DNA of 64,000 bases from Maritimibacter sp. (GCA_017792445.1 CP051232.1:4066001-4130000); one strand, 5' to 3'. Positions 18,689-30,254 are shown, numbered from the stretch's first letter. The notes: generated from the sequence alone by a model not told the origin. Program-made: numbers and translations.

Positions 18689-18973
18689 TCAGTCGCAGAC
18701 CGGGCAGCCGCAGCTGACTTCGCGCATCACCCAGTAGCCTGACGAAGCAAGCGTGCGGATCTCACGATAGACAGGCGCATAGTGGACCAGCTCGATGCGA
18801 CCATTCTTGTGCTCGAACTGCTCCTTGGCAGGCTTCACCAGCTCTTTGTGCACGGAATAGGTGGCGGGCACCCAGACCTTGTCAAAGCAGCCGACAGTCT
18901 TGCCTTCCCAAGCCATCGCGGATCCCGAGGAGATGACGACAGCGGCAACCGCGGCGGTCAGGATCGATTTCAT
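18689..18973 (-). CDS. Small secreted cysteine-containing protein
   Basis: A 94-residue protein with a clear signal peptide (MKSILTAAVAAVVISSGSAMA, cleaved near residue 20) and a 73-residue mature part. Four cysteines are present: one in KTVGCFDKVW and three in the terminal VSCGCPVCD. A GGAGG site precedes the ATG at 18973. No family recognised. It is monocistronic, with a long non-coding region upstream. Confidence 0.7.
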   Translation of the reverse strand: MKSILTAAVAAVVISSGSAMAWEGKTVGCFDKVWVPATYSVHKELVKPAKEQFEHKNGRIELVHYAPVYREIRTLASSGYWVMREVSCGCPVCD

Positions 18974-19481
18974 TTTGCAAACCTCCATTACCCAAAAAAG
19001 TAACGAAAATTTACCACGCTCGTTTTTGGCTAACCTAGGGGCAGCCGTTGCGCCAAAGACAATTGAAAGCGAAAATTGTACATATACTACCTTTTAGGGC
19101 TGTTATGTGTCGAAACGGCACCACATCGCCAGTAAGTGCCGCTGGGGCATTTTTTGCAATTGGCACCGCGCTTGAAACAAAGCCCGGAACACCCTGATGT
19201 TGTTCGATTTATGCAAACAAAAATCGAGTTGTCCTGTGGATGACTGGAATCACTGATTGGAAATCAGGCGCTTCGGTTCTGGGGAGAACTTGCGAATCTG
19301 TTGACGAAAAAGATCAATCCAAAGGGGATCCCGGTGATTTGCACCGGAACCGCACCAGTCCATGACACATGGCAAGCAATTTTAGCGAAAACGCAGCGAT
19401 TTCCGAGGGCTGGCGGCAGCAAAACGATTCGCGCCGCGAGCCATCGCAAAAGTCAATCGGCCAGAGGTTGAAGGTCCCGGA
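18974..19481. other. Non-coding region of about 500 bases, AT-richer than its surroundings
   Basis: No plausible gene on either strand. It holds the upstream region of the small secreted protein gene (minus strand) and the 3' side of the DUF1330 gene. On the plus strand a TATACT hexamer (19083-19088) and a hairpin with a T-run (19116-19155) suggest a short non-coding transcript. A dyad CCGGTG-N5-CACCGG at 19331-19347 may serve as the DUF1330/alaS transcript end. Confidence 0.6.
19116..19155 (+). terminator. Orphan terminator-like hairpin in the 19-kb intergenic region
   Basis: CGGCAC (19116-19121) pairs with GTGCCG (19136-19141), and a nested TGCC/GGCA hairpin ends directly in TTTTTT (19150-19155). 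No gene on the plus strand precedes it, so it could end a small RNA. Confidence 0.4.
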
Positions 19482-19766
19482 CTACACTTCCTCGACAACC
19501 ACGAGGTCGCGTTCGCTTGCGCCTTTGGCGAAGCTCAGCGCCTCTTGGTAGCGGGGCGAGTTGTAGCATTCCACCGCCGCTTCGAGGCTTGGGAAGCGGG
19601 CCACGACGTTGCGCGGGCGGTCACGGCCTTCCAGCACGTGATAGCGCCCGCCACGGGCCAGGAATACGCCGCCATGGGCCGCGATGGCCTCGGTGGCGAT
19701 GGCGGCGTACTTGCCATAGGCCTCTTCGTCAGAGACCGTCACATGCGCGATCCAAAGTGCACCCAT
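19482..19766 (-). CDS. DUF1330 domain protein
   Basis: A 94-residue protein with the dimeric alpha/beta-barrel pattern of DUF1330: WIAHVTVSDEEAYGKYAAIA, GGVFLARGGRYHVLEG, RNVVARFPSLEAAVECYNSP and YQEALSFAKGAS. The role of the family is unknown. It starts three bases after the alaS stop and is probably cotranscribed with it. Confidence 0.93.
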   Translation of the reverse strand: MGALWIAHVTVSDEEAYGKYAAIATEAIAAHGGVFLARGGRYHVLEGRDRPRNVVARFPSLEAAVECYNSPRYQEALSFAKGASERDLVVVEEV

Positions 19767-19769
19767 CTC

Positions 19770-22442
19770 TCAAGCTCCCATGACTTCTGCGGCGGCGGCG
19801 ATGGCCGCGTCCGCGTTCGTTACATCCTTGCCGCCGCCCTGAGCCATGTCGGGACGACCACCGCCGCCCTTGCCACCCAGTTCGGCCACGGCGGCCTTGA
19901 CCAGATCCACGGCGCTGACGTCGGACACCAGGTCTTCGGTCACGCCCGCGGCCACGGCAGCCTTGCCGCCGGCATCCGCGATCAGCAGGATCGCACCAGA
20001 GCCAAGCCGTTGTTTATGCTCGTCGATCAGCGCCGGAAGATCCTTGCCGCTGACGCCCTGAAGCACCTGCGCAAGGAACTTGCGGCCATTGATCTCTTGC
20101 GCCTCGGGGCCTGCGCCCTGCCCGGCCCCGCCGGACATCGCAAGCTCGCGGCGCAGCTGCGCCAGCTCGTTGCTCAGCGACTTGCGCTCGTCCAGAAGCG
20201 CCTTCACGCGCGCCACGGCATCCTCGCCGGTGGTCTTCACCAGATCCTCGATCTCGGACAGCCGCATGTCGCGGCCCCGCAGTTCGGCCATCGCCGCCTG
20301 CCCGGTCAGCGCCTCGATCCGGCGCACGCCCGAAGACGACGCGGTCTCGGCGGTCAGCACGAAGGCCCCGATGTCGCCGGTGCGGGCCACGTGGGTGCCG
20401 CCGCACAGTTCGATCGAGTAGGTTTCCTTGTCCATCCCCTTGCCGGTGGGCGCACGGCCCATCGACACGACGCGGACTTCGTCGCCGTATTTCTCGCCGA
20501 ACAGAGCCTGCGCGCCGATGGCGCGGGCGTCGTCCGGGGTCATGATGCGCGTCTCGACCGCCGTATTCTGGCGGATATAGGCGTTCACATCGCGTTCGAC
20601 CTGCGCCACCTCGTCAACGGACAGCGCCTTGGAGTGGCTGAAGTCGAACCGCAGACGGTCCGGCGCGTTAAGCGAGCCACGCTGGGCCACGTGATCGCCC
20701 AGCACTTCGCGCAGCGACTCGTGCAGCAGGTGCGTGGCCGAGTGGTTGGCGCGGATCATGCCGCGGCGGGAATGGTCGACTTTCAGCGCCACCGGCTCGC
20801 CGGTCTTCAACGCGCCCTTCTTCGCGGTGACGAAATGGCCGAAAATCCGTCCGCCGCCAAAGCGTTGGGTGTCGGTCACCTCGGCCTCGACGGACCCGTC
20901 GGTCAACGAGCGGATGACGCCGGTGTCGCCCACCTGGCCGCCGGATTCACCGTAGAACGGCGTCTGGTTCACCACGACCCAGCCGCTTTCACCTTCCGGC
21001 AGGCTGTCGGTCAGCTTGCCATCGTTGATGATCGCGGTGACCTGCCCCTCGGCGGTCTCGGTGTCATAGCCCAGAAACTCGGTGCCGCCCTTTTCGTCGG
21101 CCAGTTCATACCACAGCGCAAGGTCCTTGGACTCGCCAGAGCCGGACCACGCGGCGCGGGCCTTGGCCTTCTGCTCGGCCATCGCGGCATCGAAGCCGGC
21201 GACATCCACGGTGCGGCCCTTTTCCCGCAGGGCATCCTGCGTCAGGTCCAGCGGGAAGCCATAGGTATCATACAGGCGGAACGCGGCCTCGCCCGGAAGC
21301 TCGGCGTCGTCGGCGATCTGGTCAAGTTCCTCGTCCAGCAGCTTCAGGCCACGGTCGAGCGTGGTCTTGAACCGGGTCTCTTCCAGCAGCAGCGTTTCCT
21401 CGATCAGCGCCTGCGCGCGGCCGAGTTCGCCATAGGCCTGCCCCATCTGCTGCACCAGCGCGGGCACCAGCTTGTGCATCACCGGATCCTGCGTGCCCAG
21501 CAGGTGCGCGTGGCGCATGGCGCGGCGCATGATGCGGCGCAGGACATAGCCGCGCCCCTCGTTCGACGGCATCACGCCATCGGCGATCAGGAACGAGGTC
21601 GAACGCAGGTGGTCCGCGATCACCCGGTGGTGGACGTTGCCGTCACCGTCCGGATCGGTGCTGGATGCGTGGGCAGACGCTTCGATCAGCGCGCGCATGG
21701 TGTCGGTGTCGTAGTTGTCGTGCTTGCCCTGCAGCAGCGCGCCGATGCGTTCCAGCCCCATGCCGGTGTCGATCGACTGCATGTCCAGCGCGCGCATCGA
21801 GCCGTCCTCGAACTGCTCGTTCTGCATGAACACGACGTTCCAGATCTCGATGAACCGGTCGCCATCCTCATCGGCAGAACCCGGAGGGCCGCCCCAAATG
21901 TGGTCGCCGTGATCGTAGAAGATCTCGGTGCAAGGACCGCAGGGGCCGGTCGGGCCCATCTGCCAGAAGTTGTCGGAGGTCGCGATGCGGATGATCCGGT
22001 CTTCCGGCACGCCGACCTTCTTCCAGATCTCGAAAGCCTCGTCGTCGGTGTGGTAGACCGTGGTCAGCAGACGCGACTTGTCGATGCCGAAGTCCTTGGT
22101 CAGCAGTTCCCATGCGAACGGGATCGCCTCGGTCTTGAAGTAGTCGCCGAAGCTGAAGTTCCCCAGCATTTCAAAGAACGTATGGTGCCGCGCTGTGTAA
22201 CCGACGTTGTCCAGATCGTTGTGCTTGCCACCGGCCCGCACACATTTCTGCGCCGTGGTCGCCCGCACGTAATCCCGCTTCTCGACCCCGGTGAACAGGT
22301 TCTTGAACTGGACCATGCCCGAGTTCACGAACATCAGCGTAGGGTCGTTGCGCGGAACGAGCGGCGAGGACGAAACGACCTCGTGCCCCTGCCGGCGGAA
22401 ATAGTCGAGGAAAGTCGATCGGATATCGTTCAGGCTGGCCAT
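19770..22442 (-). CDS. alaS: Alanyl-tRNA synthetase
   Basis: An 890-residue class II synthetase of normal length. It begins [21 protein letters not shown]. The N-terminal aminoacylation domain has motif 2-like [14 protein letters not shown]; the editing domain carries the zinc motifs NHSATHLLH and [13 protein letters not shown]; a C-Ala dimerisation domain follows. It charges tRNA-Ala and clears misacylated Ser/Gly. Terminal DUF1330 is likely in the same transcript. Confidence 0.98.
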   Translation of the reverse strand: MASLNDIRSTFLDYFRRQGHEVVSSSPLVPRNDPTLMFVNSGMVQFKNLFTGVEKRDYVRATTAQKCVRAGGKHNDLDNVGYTARHHTFFEMLGNFSFGDYFKTEAIPFAWELLTKDFGIDKSRLLTTVYHTDDEAFEIWKKVGVPEDRIIRIATSDNFWQMGPTGPCGPCTEIFYDHGDHIWGGPPGSADEDGDRFIEIWNVVFMQNEQFEDGSMRALDMQSIDTGMGLERIGALLQGKHDNYDTDTMRALIEASAHASSTDPDGDGNVHHRVIADHLRSTSFLIADGVMPSNEGRGYVLRRIMRRAMRHAHLLGTQDPVMHKLVPALVQQMGQAYGELGRAQALIEETLLLEETRFKTTLDRGLKLLDEELDQIADDAELPGEAAFRLYDTYGFPLDLTQDALREKGRTVDVAGFDAAMAEQKAKARAAWSGSGESKDLALWYELADEKGGTEFLGYDTETAEGQVTAIINDGKLTDSLPEGESGWVVVNQTPFYGESGGQVGDTGVIRSLTDGSVEAEVTDTQRFGGGRIFGHFVTAKKGALKTGEPVALKVDHSRRGMIRANHSATHLLHESLREVLGDHVAQRGSLNAPDRLRFDFSHSKALSVDEVAQVERDVNAYIRQNTAVETRIMTPDDARAIGAQALFGEKYGDEVRVVSMGRAPTGKGMDKETYSIELCGGTHVARTGDIGAFVLTAETASSSGVRRIEALTGQAAMAELRGRDMRLSEIEDLVKTTGEDAVARVKALLDERKSLSNELAQLRRELAMSGGAGQGAGPEAQEINGRKFLAQVLQGVSGKDLPALIDEHKQRLGSGAILLIADAGGKAAVAAGVTEDLVSDVSAVDLVKAAVAELGGKGGGGRPDMAQGGGKDVTNADAAIAAAAEVMGA

Positions 22443-22565
22443 GTCGTGCGTACGGTCCGGGTGAGTGGAAACGGTCTGCTCCGTTTAGCCTTGCACCCGG
22501 AAACTGTCCACCGGCCATTGCCCTTCGCGGCGCCCGCCGGGGGCGCGCGATACCGGCGCGGTGGA

Positions 22566-22790
22566 TCAGGCGGCGCGGCGGCGGGCCGTGTGGTTGCCGG
22601 GAAACGGGATGATGACCGCCGTCTGCCGCATCTGGCGCGGCGCGAAGGCTCCGCGTCCGTGAACGTAATCGCGGATCTGCGCGCGGCGGATCCCGAGATC
22701 CTGAAGCCCCTCGCGCGTCATCCCCTGAAGTTCGCGGATGGCGCGGCGTTTCTCAATTGCGTCGCGGGCCCAATCCAGAAGTCCTTGCAT
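22566..22790 (-). CDS. DUF1127 domain protein
   Basis: A 74-residue basic protein. RAIRELQGMTREGLQDLGIRR is the DUF1127 signature (helix-turn-helix-like, Arg-rich). Some DUF1127 proteins in Rhizobiales and Rhodobacterales affect RNA turnover or phosphate and carbon responses. An AT-rich upstream stretch with the palindrome TGTATATACA (22831-22840) probably forms its promoter. It sits between recA and alaS, all on the minus strand. Confidence 0.88.
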   Translation of the reverse strand: MQGLLDWARDAIEKRRAIRELQGMTREGLQDLGIRRAQIRDYVHGRGAFAPRQMRQTAVIIPFPGNHTARRRAA

Positions 22791-22848
22791 GTGCTATCCC
22801 TCTCAAAATGTCTTCCTTTGGGATATCGTATGTATATACAAAAGCAGA

Positions 22849-22866
22849 GGGCCGCAAGCGCGGCCC
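22849..22866 (-). terminator. Probable recA terminator
   Basis: Seven-base stem GGGCCGC / GCGGCCC with an AAGC loop, 37 bases after the recA stop; on the minus strand it is followed by TCTGCTTTTG. Confidence 0.65.
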
Positions 22867-22902
22867 CCATACATCATCGACATTTCCGCCATGCGGTGCG
22901 CG

Positions 22903-23982
22903 TCAGTCTTCCATCAGCGCGTCGTCATCTTCCTGATCGCCGCCGCTCATGTCGAAGTCCAGACCGTGCGCCGCGCGGATCTTGTCTTCGATCTCGAAGG
23001 CCATGTCCTTGTTTTCACGCAGGAAGGTCTTGGCGTTCTCGCGGCCCTGGCCGATGCGCTCGTCCCCGTAAGAGAACCACGCGCCCGACTTCTCGACCAC
23101 GCCGGCCTTGACGCCAAGGTCCAGAAGCTCGCCGGTTTTCGAGATGCCCTCGCCGTACATGATGTCGAACTCGACCTGCTTGAACGGCGGCGCGACCTTG
23201 TTCTTGACGATCTTCACGCGGGTCTGGTTGCCCACAACCTCGTCGCGGTCCTTGATCGCGCCGATGCGGCGGATGTCCAGACGGACCGACGAGTAGAACT
23301 TCAGCGCGTTGCCACCGGTCGTTGTTTCGGGCGAGCCGAACATAACGCCGATCTTCATGCGGATCTGGTTGATGAAGATCACGGTGCATTTCGAGCGGCT
23401 GATCGAGCCGGTGAGCTTGCGCATCGCCTGGCTCATCAGACGGGCGTGAACACCCACGGACGAGTCGCCCATGTCGCCTTCAAGCTCGGACTTCGGCGTC
23501 AGCGCGGCGACCGAGTCGACCACCACCATGTTCACCGCGCCCGAACGCACCAGCGTATCGGTGATTTCCAGCGCCTGTTCCCCGGTGTCGGGCTGCGAGA
23601 TCAGCAGCTCGTCAAGATTCACGCCAAGCTTCTTGGCGTATTGCGGGTCAAGCGCGTGTTCGGCGTCGACGAAGGCGCAGACGCCGCCCTTCTTCTGCTC
23701 TTCCGCGATGCAGTGCAGGGTCAGGGTCGTCTTGCCCGAGCTTTCCGGGCCGTAGATCTCGACGATCCGGCCTTTCGGGATGCCGCCGATCCCCAGCGCG
23801 ATATCCAGACCCAGCGACCCGGTCGAGGTCGCTTCGATATCGCCCAGCGGGTTGTCCGCGCCGAGCTTCATGATCGAGCCCTTGCCGAACTGCCGCTCGA
23901 TCTGTGCCAGCGCCGAGTCGAGCGCCTTTTTCTTGTCGCTGTCGCTCTTGTCCATCATCTTCAGAAGTTCTGCCGTAGCCAT
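22903..23982 (-). CDS. recA: Recombinase RecA
   Basis: A 359-residue RecA. Walker A is GPESSGKTT, Walker B is in [11 protein letters not shown], the L2 region includes [19 protein letters not shown], and the acidic C-terminal tail ends DDDALMED. It drives homologous recombination and LexA autocleavage. The ATG at 23982 is the family start; upstream in-frame residues are not RecA-like. An alphaproteobacterial SOS box lies about 54 bases upstream. Confidence 0.99.
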   Translation of the reverse strand: MATAELLKMMDKSDSDKKKALDSALAQIERQFGKGSIMKLGADNPLGDIEATSTGSLGLDIALGIGGIPKGRIVEIYGPESSGKTTLTLHCIAEEQKKGGVCAFVDAEHALDPQYAKKLGVNLDELLISQPDTGEQALEITDTLVRSGAVNMVVVDSVAALTPKSELEGDMGDSSVGVHARLMSQAMRKLTGSISRSKCTVIFINQIRMKIGVMFGSPETTTGGNALKFYSSVRLDIRRIGAIKDRDEVVGNQTRVKIVKNKVAPPFKQVEFDIMYGEGISKTGELLDLGVKAGVVEKSGAWFSYGDERIGQGRENAKTFLRENKDMAFEIEDKIRAAHGLDFDMSGGDQEDDDALMED

Positions 23983-24035
23983 GGTCGTTCGCACCCTTAT
24001 TTCACAGCGCCTGCCCTGCGGCAATGACTGCCGAT

Positions 24036-24050
24036 GTTCGCCTCTTGTTC
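24036..24050 (-). promoter_or_regulatory. SOS box (LexA site) of recA
   Basis: GTTC-N7-GTTC on the plus strand (GTTCGCCTCTTGTTC), i.e. GAAC-N7-GAAC on the recA strand, is the direct-repeat LexA operator known in alphaproteobacteria. It is 54-68 bases upstream of the recA ATG. An adjoining dyad TTGTTCCC-N10-GGGAACAA (about 24045-24070) shares its inner GTTC. Confidence 0.85.
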
Positions 24051-24200
24051 CCGATATGGTATGGGAACAAAAAGAGCACATTTCAAGCAAAATCTTGTGG
24101 AACCGATGATGCGCGCAGATTGGTGAACGATTGGTTTACGGATGCCGAGGGTGGCGCAGAATGCTATAAGTTACGGAGAACGTTAACCTATCTGATGCGC

Positions 24201-26483
24201 CTAGCCGATCTGTTCCTGCACTGTCTCTGTCAGTTGCGCCAGCGAGAACGGCTTTGGCAGGAACACAGAGTTGGGAATCTTCGCCCGGTTGTGGGCGATG
24301 CTGTCCTCGGCATAGCCCGAAACGAACACGACGCGGGTGTCCGGGCGGACCTTCAGAGCCTGCTGAACCCATGTCGGGCCGTCCATTCCGGGCATGATCA
24401 CGTCGGTCACGAACACATCGACGACAAGGTCTTCGTCCTCGAGCGTCTTCAGCGCGTCCTCGGCGCTTTCGGCCTCCAGCACGGTGTGCCCCCGCAGGCG
24501 CAACGCACGACCGGCGAAGGCGCGGACGGGGGCTTCGTCCTCGACCAGCAGCACCACGCCGCCATTTGGTCGCGTCGCGGGCCGTGCGGGATGGTCGCGG
24601 CGGTCGCTTCCCTTCAGGCCGACCCCACGGTGGGCGGGGAAATACATCGTGAAGACCGTGCCCTGCCCGACGACGCTGTCCGCGAAGATGAAGCCGCCCG
24701 ACTGTTTCACGATGCCATAGGCCATCGACAGGCCCAGCCCGGTGCCCTCGCCCGTGCGCTTGGTGGAATAGAACGGCTCGAAAATCTTGGCGATGCGGTC
24801 TGCGGGGATGCCGGTGCCTTCGTCCTCGACAGTCACGGCCACGTAGTCGCCCGCCGGCACTTTCGCCCTGTCGCGCACCAAGGGCTCTGACAGGCGCACG
24901 GCGCGGGTGGCGATCTTGATGCGCCCGCCGTCCTGCATGGCATCGCGCGCATTGACGACAAGGTTCATCAGCACCTGTTCCAGCTGCCGCTTGTCGGCCC
25001 GGATCTGTGGCAGGTCGGGATCGTGGGTCCAGTCGAGATTGATCTTCTCGCCCACCAGACGGTTCAACAGATGCGTCAGGTCGACCAGCGTATCGCGCAG
25101 GTCCAGCAGTTCCGGCTGCATGTTCTGCTTGCGCGAGAACGCCAGAAGCTGCCCCACCAGCGCCGCCGCGCGGTTGGCGTTCTGGTTGATCTGGACGAGG
25201 TCGCCGTATTCCGGGTCGTCCGGTTCATGGCGCAGCAACAGCAGGTCGCAATGGCCGGAAATCGCGGTCAGGAGGTTGTTGAAGTCATGTGCAACACCGC
25301 CCGCAAGCTGCCCCACCGCTTGCATTTTCTGGCTTTGGACGAACTGGGCCTCCAGCGTCTTCAGCTCGGTCGCGTCGATCAGCACCGCCAGCAGGGACGC
25401 CGCGCCCCCATCGACCATCCGGCCAAGCGCCACCTGCAGGTACACGTCCTTTTCCGGCCGCGTCGCGCGCACCACTTCGGCCTGCGTACCCCCGCGCCCC
25501 TCGGACACGTCGCGCAGCCACTCTTCAACCGGGCGGCCCAGTCCTTCGACCGTGGCGGCGAAGTCGATTTCTTCCTCCTCCGGCAGCGCCAGCAGCGCCC
25601 GCGCCCGGCGGTTCGCCATCAGGATGCGTCCCTCCGCCGAAAGTTTCATCACCGGCACCGGCAGCGCGTCGGCATGGGTCATCGCGGTGTCGGGGGATTC
25701 GCCGGGCCAGACATAGGCCTGCCGCAAACCGCCCGGCTCGACGATGGTGACGATATGCGCGGCGACCTGTCCCTTGGCGGTGTCCAGCGTGTGCATCTGC
25801 CCGTTGCGCAGCGGCAGGTCCGTGACCAGCCGGTCCAGCGTCTTGGGCCGCCCGCCGATCAACCGCTCCATCGCCAGGTTCATCGCGACGATCGAGTCGG
25901 TGCGGGACAGCCGCATCATCGGCATTTCGATATCTTCCGCCGAGGCGCTGGCGTGTTCGTCGAGCCGCCAGATATGCCCGCCGGGCTCGGCCTTGGTGAC
26001 GCTTAGGCGCAGAACGCCATAGGCGGTCGCCACGTCCTCGGCTGCGGTGCCCTGCGCGTCGGCGCGCGACCGAAGCCGCGAGATGACCTGCGCCGGCGCG
26101 GCGAAGTGATCTCCGATGGCGCCGGCCAGCGTTTCGGCGTCGCCGCCCTGATAGCGGGACGCGGCGGCGGTGTTGCGATAGACGATGCCGCCGTCTTCGT
26201 CGGTCAGGAAGGTCGGCACCGCATCGCGGCCGACAAGGGTGGCGATCGCGGCCATCACATGCGCCTGCCGCCCGCGATACCGCAGCACCAGACCGCCGAT
26301 CAGCCCGCCCAGCATGGCCAGCGTCGTTCCGACCACAAGAAAGGCCAGCCCGGTGAAATCGCCAGAGAACAACAGCGCCAGCCCAAGACAGCCCGCAGCC
26401 GGCGCCAGCACGCGGCGCCAGTGCGGCGCGACCGTCAGCGCCATGCGCGTCAACGCGCCGGGAGGTCTTGCGACATCGGACAC
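24201..26483 (-). CDS. cckA: Cell-cycle hybrid histidine kinase CckA
   Basis: A 760-residue hybrid kinase. Two membrane helices lie near residues 25-68, followed by PAS-like regions (TFLTDEDGGIVYRN; PVMKLSAEGRILMANRRA). The phosphoacceptor box is VAHDFNNLLTAISGH, typical of CckA; the ATPase has NARDAMQDGG and GTGLGLSMAYGI; a C-terminal receiver follows with FVTDVIMPGMDGP. CckA phosphorylates ChpT and thereby CtrA/CpdR; in Rhodobacterales this controls motility and gene transfer agents more than division. A CtrA-type site lies just upstream. Confidence 0.93.
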   Translation of the reverse strand: MSDVARPPGALTRMALTVAPHWRRVLAPAAGCLGLALLFSGDFTGLAFLVVGTTLAMLGGLIGGLVLRYRGRQAHVMAAIATLVGRDAVPTFLTDEDGGIVYRNTAAASRYQGGDAETLAGAIGDHFAAPAQVISRLRSRADAQGTAAEDVATAYGVLRLSVTKAEPGGHIWRLDEHASASAEDIEMPMMRLSRTDSIVAMNLAMERLIGGRPKTLDRLVTDLPLRNGQMHTLDTAKGQVAAHIVTIVEPGGLRQAYVWPGESPDTAMTHADALPVPVMKLSAEGRILMANRRARALLALPEEEEIDFAATVEGLGRPVEEWLRDVSEGRGGTQAEVVRATRPEKDVYLQVALGRMVDGGAASLLAVLIDATELKTLEAQFVQSQKMQAVGQLAGGVAHDFNNLLTAISGHCDLLLLRHEPDDPEYGDLVQINQNANRAAALVGQLLAFSRKQNMQPELLDLRDTLVDLTHLLNRLVGEKINLDWTHDPDLPQIRADKRQLEQVLMNLVVNARDAMQDGGRIKIATRAVRLSEPLVRDRAKVPAGDYVAVTVEDEGTGIPADRIAKIFEPFYSTKRTGEGTGLGLSMAYGIVKQSGGFIFADSVVGQGTVFTMYFPAHRGVGLKGSDRRDHPARPATRPNGGVVLLVEDEAPVRAFAGRALRLRGHTVLEAESAEDALKTLEDEDLVVDVFVTDVIMPGMDGPTWVQQALKVRPDTRVVFVSGYAEDSIAHNRAKIPNSVFLPKPFSLAQLTETVQEQIG

Positions 26484-26526
26484 TCAGTTACCCCCGCTTC
26501 ACGCGCGGAAGCTTGGCGGCAAATGG

Positions 26527-26541
26527 TTAATGCAATCTTAA
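26527..26541 (-). promoter_or_regulatory. CtrA-type binding site upstream of cckA
   Basis: On the cckA strand the sequence reads TTAA-GATTGCA-TTAACC, a full TTAA-N7-TTAAC CtrA consensus, 44-58 bases before the ATG. This suggests feedback of CtrA on its own kinase gene. Confidence 0.65.
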
Positions 26542-26561
26542 GATCCGGTGGCGCCTAAGGC

Positions 26562-27719
26562 TCAGGAGGCCGAGAGCACGGCGACGAAGAAGCCATCCCC
26601 GCCGTCGACAGGGCTGAACCTTTGCGAGAAGGTCAGCGCCCAACCTTCGGTATCGTCAAGGAACTTTCCGATCTGCCCTGCATTCTCGGCGTCCAGCAGC
26701 GAACAGGTCATGTAGACAAGATGCCCGCCCGGCTTCACATGGCGCGATGCGGTGGTCAGGATCTCGGCCTGCATCTGGCACAGCGCGTCCAGCCGTTCGG
26801 GCGTCAGCAGCCATTTCGCCTCGGGCGTCCGCCGCCAGGTGCCGGAACCGGTGCAGGGCACGTCGCACAGCACAAGGTCGAACCGGTCGGACGCGGGCAC
26901 CGATGCCTCGGTCACGATGGCCACGCCGGCTCGGTCGGCCCGCACGGGGATATCGCGCATCCGGCGGGGGTCGGTGTCGTGCGCGGTAACGCGCGCGCCC
27001 CGCGCGGCCAGCGCCAGCGCCTTGCCGCCGCCCCCGGCGCAGTAGTCCAGCACCCGGTCGCCGGGCTGCACCGGGACCGCCGCACAGGCGGCCTGACTGG
27101 ACGCGTCCTGCAACTCGACCAGGCCGTCCCGGTACGCCTGCGACTGCGCCACCCGGCGCGGGTTGGCGGTGACTTCCAACGCCGTCTGGGCCAGCGGGCT
27201 TGGCCGGGTTTCGATGCCGTCGGAGGTCAGCACGCGCTGCGCCTCGGCCAGATCGCCACGGGCCAGGTTCACCCGCAGGAACACCGGCGCGCGGGTCCGG
27301 AGCGTTGCAAGTGCCGGTTCCAGAGCATCGCCAAGGCTGTCCGCCAACGGCGCCATCAGCCAGTCGGGCATGTCCAGCCGCACGGCCTTGGGCGCGTCCG
27401 CCAGATCGGTGCCGGTTTCGTCCGCCGCGACCGGCGCGGGCGCATAGCCCTCGCCGTTGAACAGGTCCGAGGGGTCCACCCCCTCGGCCCGCAGCGCGCC
27501 CAGCATCAGGCCGCGACCGGTCTCGGCCCCGCCCAGCCAGGCGAAGGACCGGCGGCAGCGCAGCGCGTCGTAGACGTGGTCGCGGATCGCCGCACGGTCG
27601 CCAGAGCCCGCATAGCGGTTCCGGCGCGCCCATGTGGTCAGCACCTTCTCGGCGGGCGCGCCCGACAGGACGTCGTCCAGCACGGCGATGGCCGCCGCGA
27701 TGCGGGCTCCGGGAGTCAT
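26562..27719 (-). CDS. RsmB/NOP-family RNA (cytosine-C5) methyltransferase
   Basis: A 385-residue SAM-dependent methyltransferase. An N-terminal NusB/NOP-like helical part is followed by the Rossmann domain with LDYCAGGGGKALALA (SAM loop), DVPCTGSGTWRR (motif IV Cys) and MTCSLLDAEN (motif VI catalytic Cys). It should form m5C in rRNA or tRNA; the exact target is not clear. It sits eight bases downstream of guaB... on the same strand, with guaB upstream. Confidence 0.92.
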   Translation of the reverse strand: MTPGARIAAAIAVLDDVLSGAPAEKVLTTWARRNRYAGSGDRAAIRDHVYDALRCRRSFAWLGGAETGRGLMLGALRAEGVDPSDLFNGEGYAPAPVAADETGTDLADAPKAVRLDMPDWLMAPLADSLGDALEPALATLRTRAPVFLRVNLARGDLAEAQRVLTSDGIETRPSPLAQTALEVTANPRRVAQSQAYRDGLVELQDASSQAACAAVPVQPGDRVLDYCAGGGGKALALAARGARVTAHDTDPRRMRDIPVRADRAGVAIVTEASVPASDRFDLVLCDVPCTGSGTWRRTPEAKWLLTPERLDALCQMQAEILTTASRHVKPGGHLVYMTCSLLDAENAGQIGKFLDDTEGWALTFSQRFSPVDGGDGFFVAVLSAS

Positions 27720-27729
27720 CGCGGGGTCG

Positions 27730-29214
<1,485 letters not shown>

Positions 29215-29258
29215 CTATTTCACGCAAGCGGGAAAATGGAAAGGGCTAAAGCCGCGCC

Positions 29259-30254
29259 TCAGGCGACTGCCGCGTTTGTCTTGGGCGCAAGGCTTCCGCG
29301 CAGCCACATGCGCACGACTTTCGCCGCGATCCAAGGGATCAGCAGCGAGGCGGCGATCAGCGCGGCGAAACCGGGCCAGCGGAAGGCCTCGTGCGCAGGC
29401 GCCAGCGTCAGGCAAAGCCCGGCATACGCGGCCAGCGGGAAGGTGAACGCGCCCCAGAGCGGCGAGAAACCCGCCGTCGTCAGCCAGCGCGCCGACGCCA
29501 GCAAAAGCAGGATCAGCACCGAGGCCGCCGTGGCGAAGCCAAGCGCCAGCGCGCCCTGCCCGGTCAGCGCAGCCGCCGTACCGAACAGCGCCAGCGGCGC
29601 AAGGTGAATGGCAAGCAAAGGCCGCAGCGGCTCTGGCGCGCGGCGGGTCAGGAACTGGCGCAGGCTCAGGCCATAGATCACAGCCGCAACGGGGATTGTC
29701 GCGTAAAGCACCAGTTGCGACAGCCCCTCGTAGCCCAACGGCGCGGCGGCCAGCGGGGCCACGATGAAGCCCACGAAACTCAGATGCCACGCGGGCGTCA
29801 CCGCGCGCCCCTCGGGCGGCGCGGCCAACAACAGACGCGCGATCCACACCGCCAGCGCCGCGTGCAGGGCCAACCCGCCGAACACCAGACCCGTGGCCAG
29901 CCCCGCGCTGAACGGCACCAGTCCGGCGCCGAGCAGCATCACCGACATCGAGAACGCCGACAGCCCCAGCCGCCCCGGCAGAACCGTCAGGTCACGCCCG
30001 ACCACTTCCGGCGCGCTGATCACCTTCGCCACGTAGGCCGCGGCCAGCAGCAGGAACAGCATCGTCACGACACCGAACACAAGGTCGCTGATCGTCCCCG
30101 CCGCGTCCGAGAAGGCCGAGGCCCTGCGCCATGCAAGCGCCAGCCCGAACAGGCCCATCACAGGCGGAAACAGCGCGGGCGGAGTGCTGCGCCATGCGGG
30201 AGTTTTCTGGAACGGGGTCATCGGCGTCGCATTCATGCTTCGGAATGTGGTCAC
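29259..30254 (-). CDS. TDT/SLAC1-like (TehA-type) membrane transporter
   Basis: A membrane protein of 325-331 residues with about ten helices arranged as in the TehA/SLAC1 family (tellurite-resistance/dicarboxylate transporter or anion channel): PALFPPVMGLFGLALAWRRA near the start and FSPLWGAFTFPLAAYA near the C-terminus. The substrate is uncertain. The start is either GTG at 30254 or ATG at 30236; neither has a strong ribosome-binding site. Monocistronic and divergent from the ureohydrolase. Confidence 0.8.
   Translation of the reverse strand: MTTFRSMNATPMTPFQKTPAWRSTPPALFPPVMGLFGLALAWRRASAFSDAAGTISDLVFGVVTMLFLLLAAAYVAKVISAPEVVGRDLTVLPGRLGLSAFSMSVMLLGAGLVPFSAGLATGLVFGGLALHAALAVWIARLLLAAPPEGRAVTPAWHLSFVGFIVAPLAAAPLGYEGLSQLVLYATIPVAAVIYGLSLRQFLTRRAPEPLRPLLAIHLAPLALFGTAAALTGQGALALGFATAASVLILLLLASARWLTTAGFSPLWGAFTFPLAAYAGLCLTLAPAHEAFRWPGFAALIAASLLIPWIAAKVVRMWLRGSLAPKTNAAVA

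Noticed and set aside
19545-23111. A 1188-codon open frame on the plus strand across alaS and beyond
   Set aside because: It lies opposite alaS and the DUF1127 gene, is rich in Arg, His and Gln runs, and has no family features; such antisense frames are common in GC-rich DNA.
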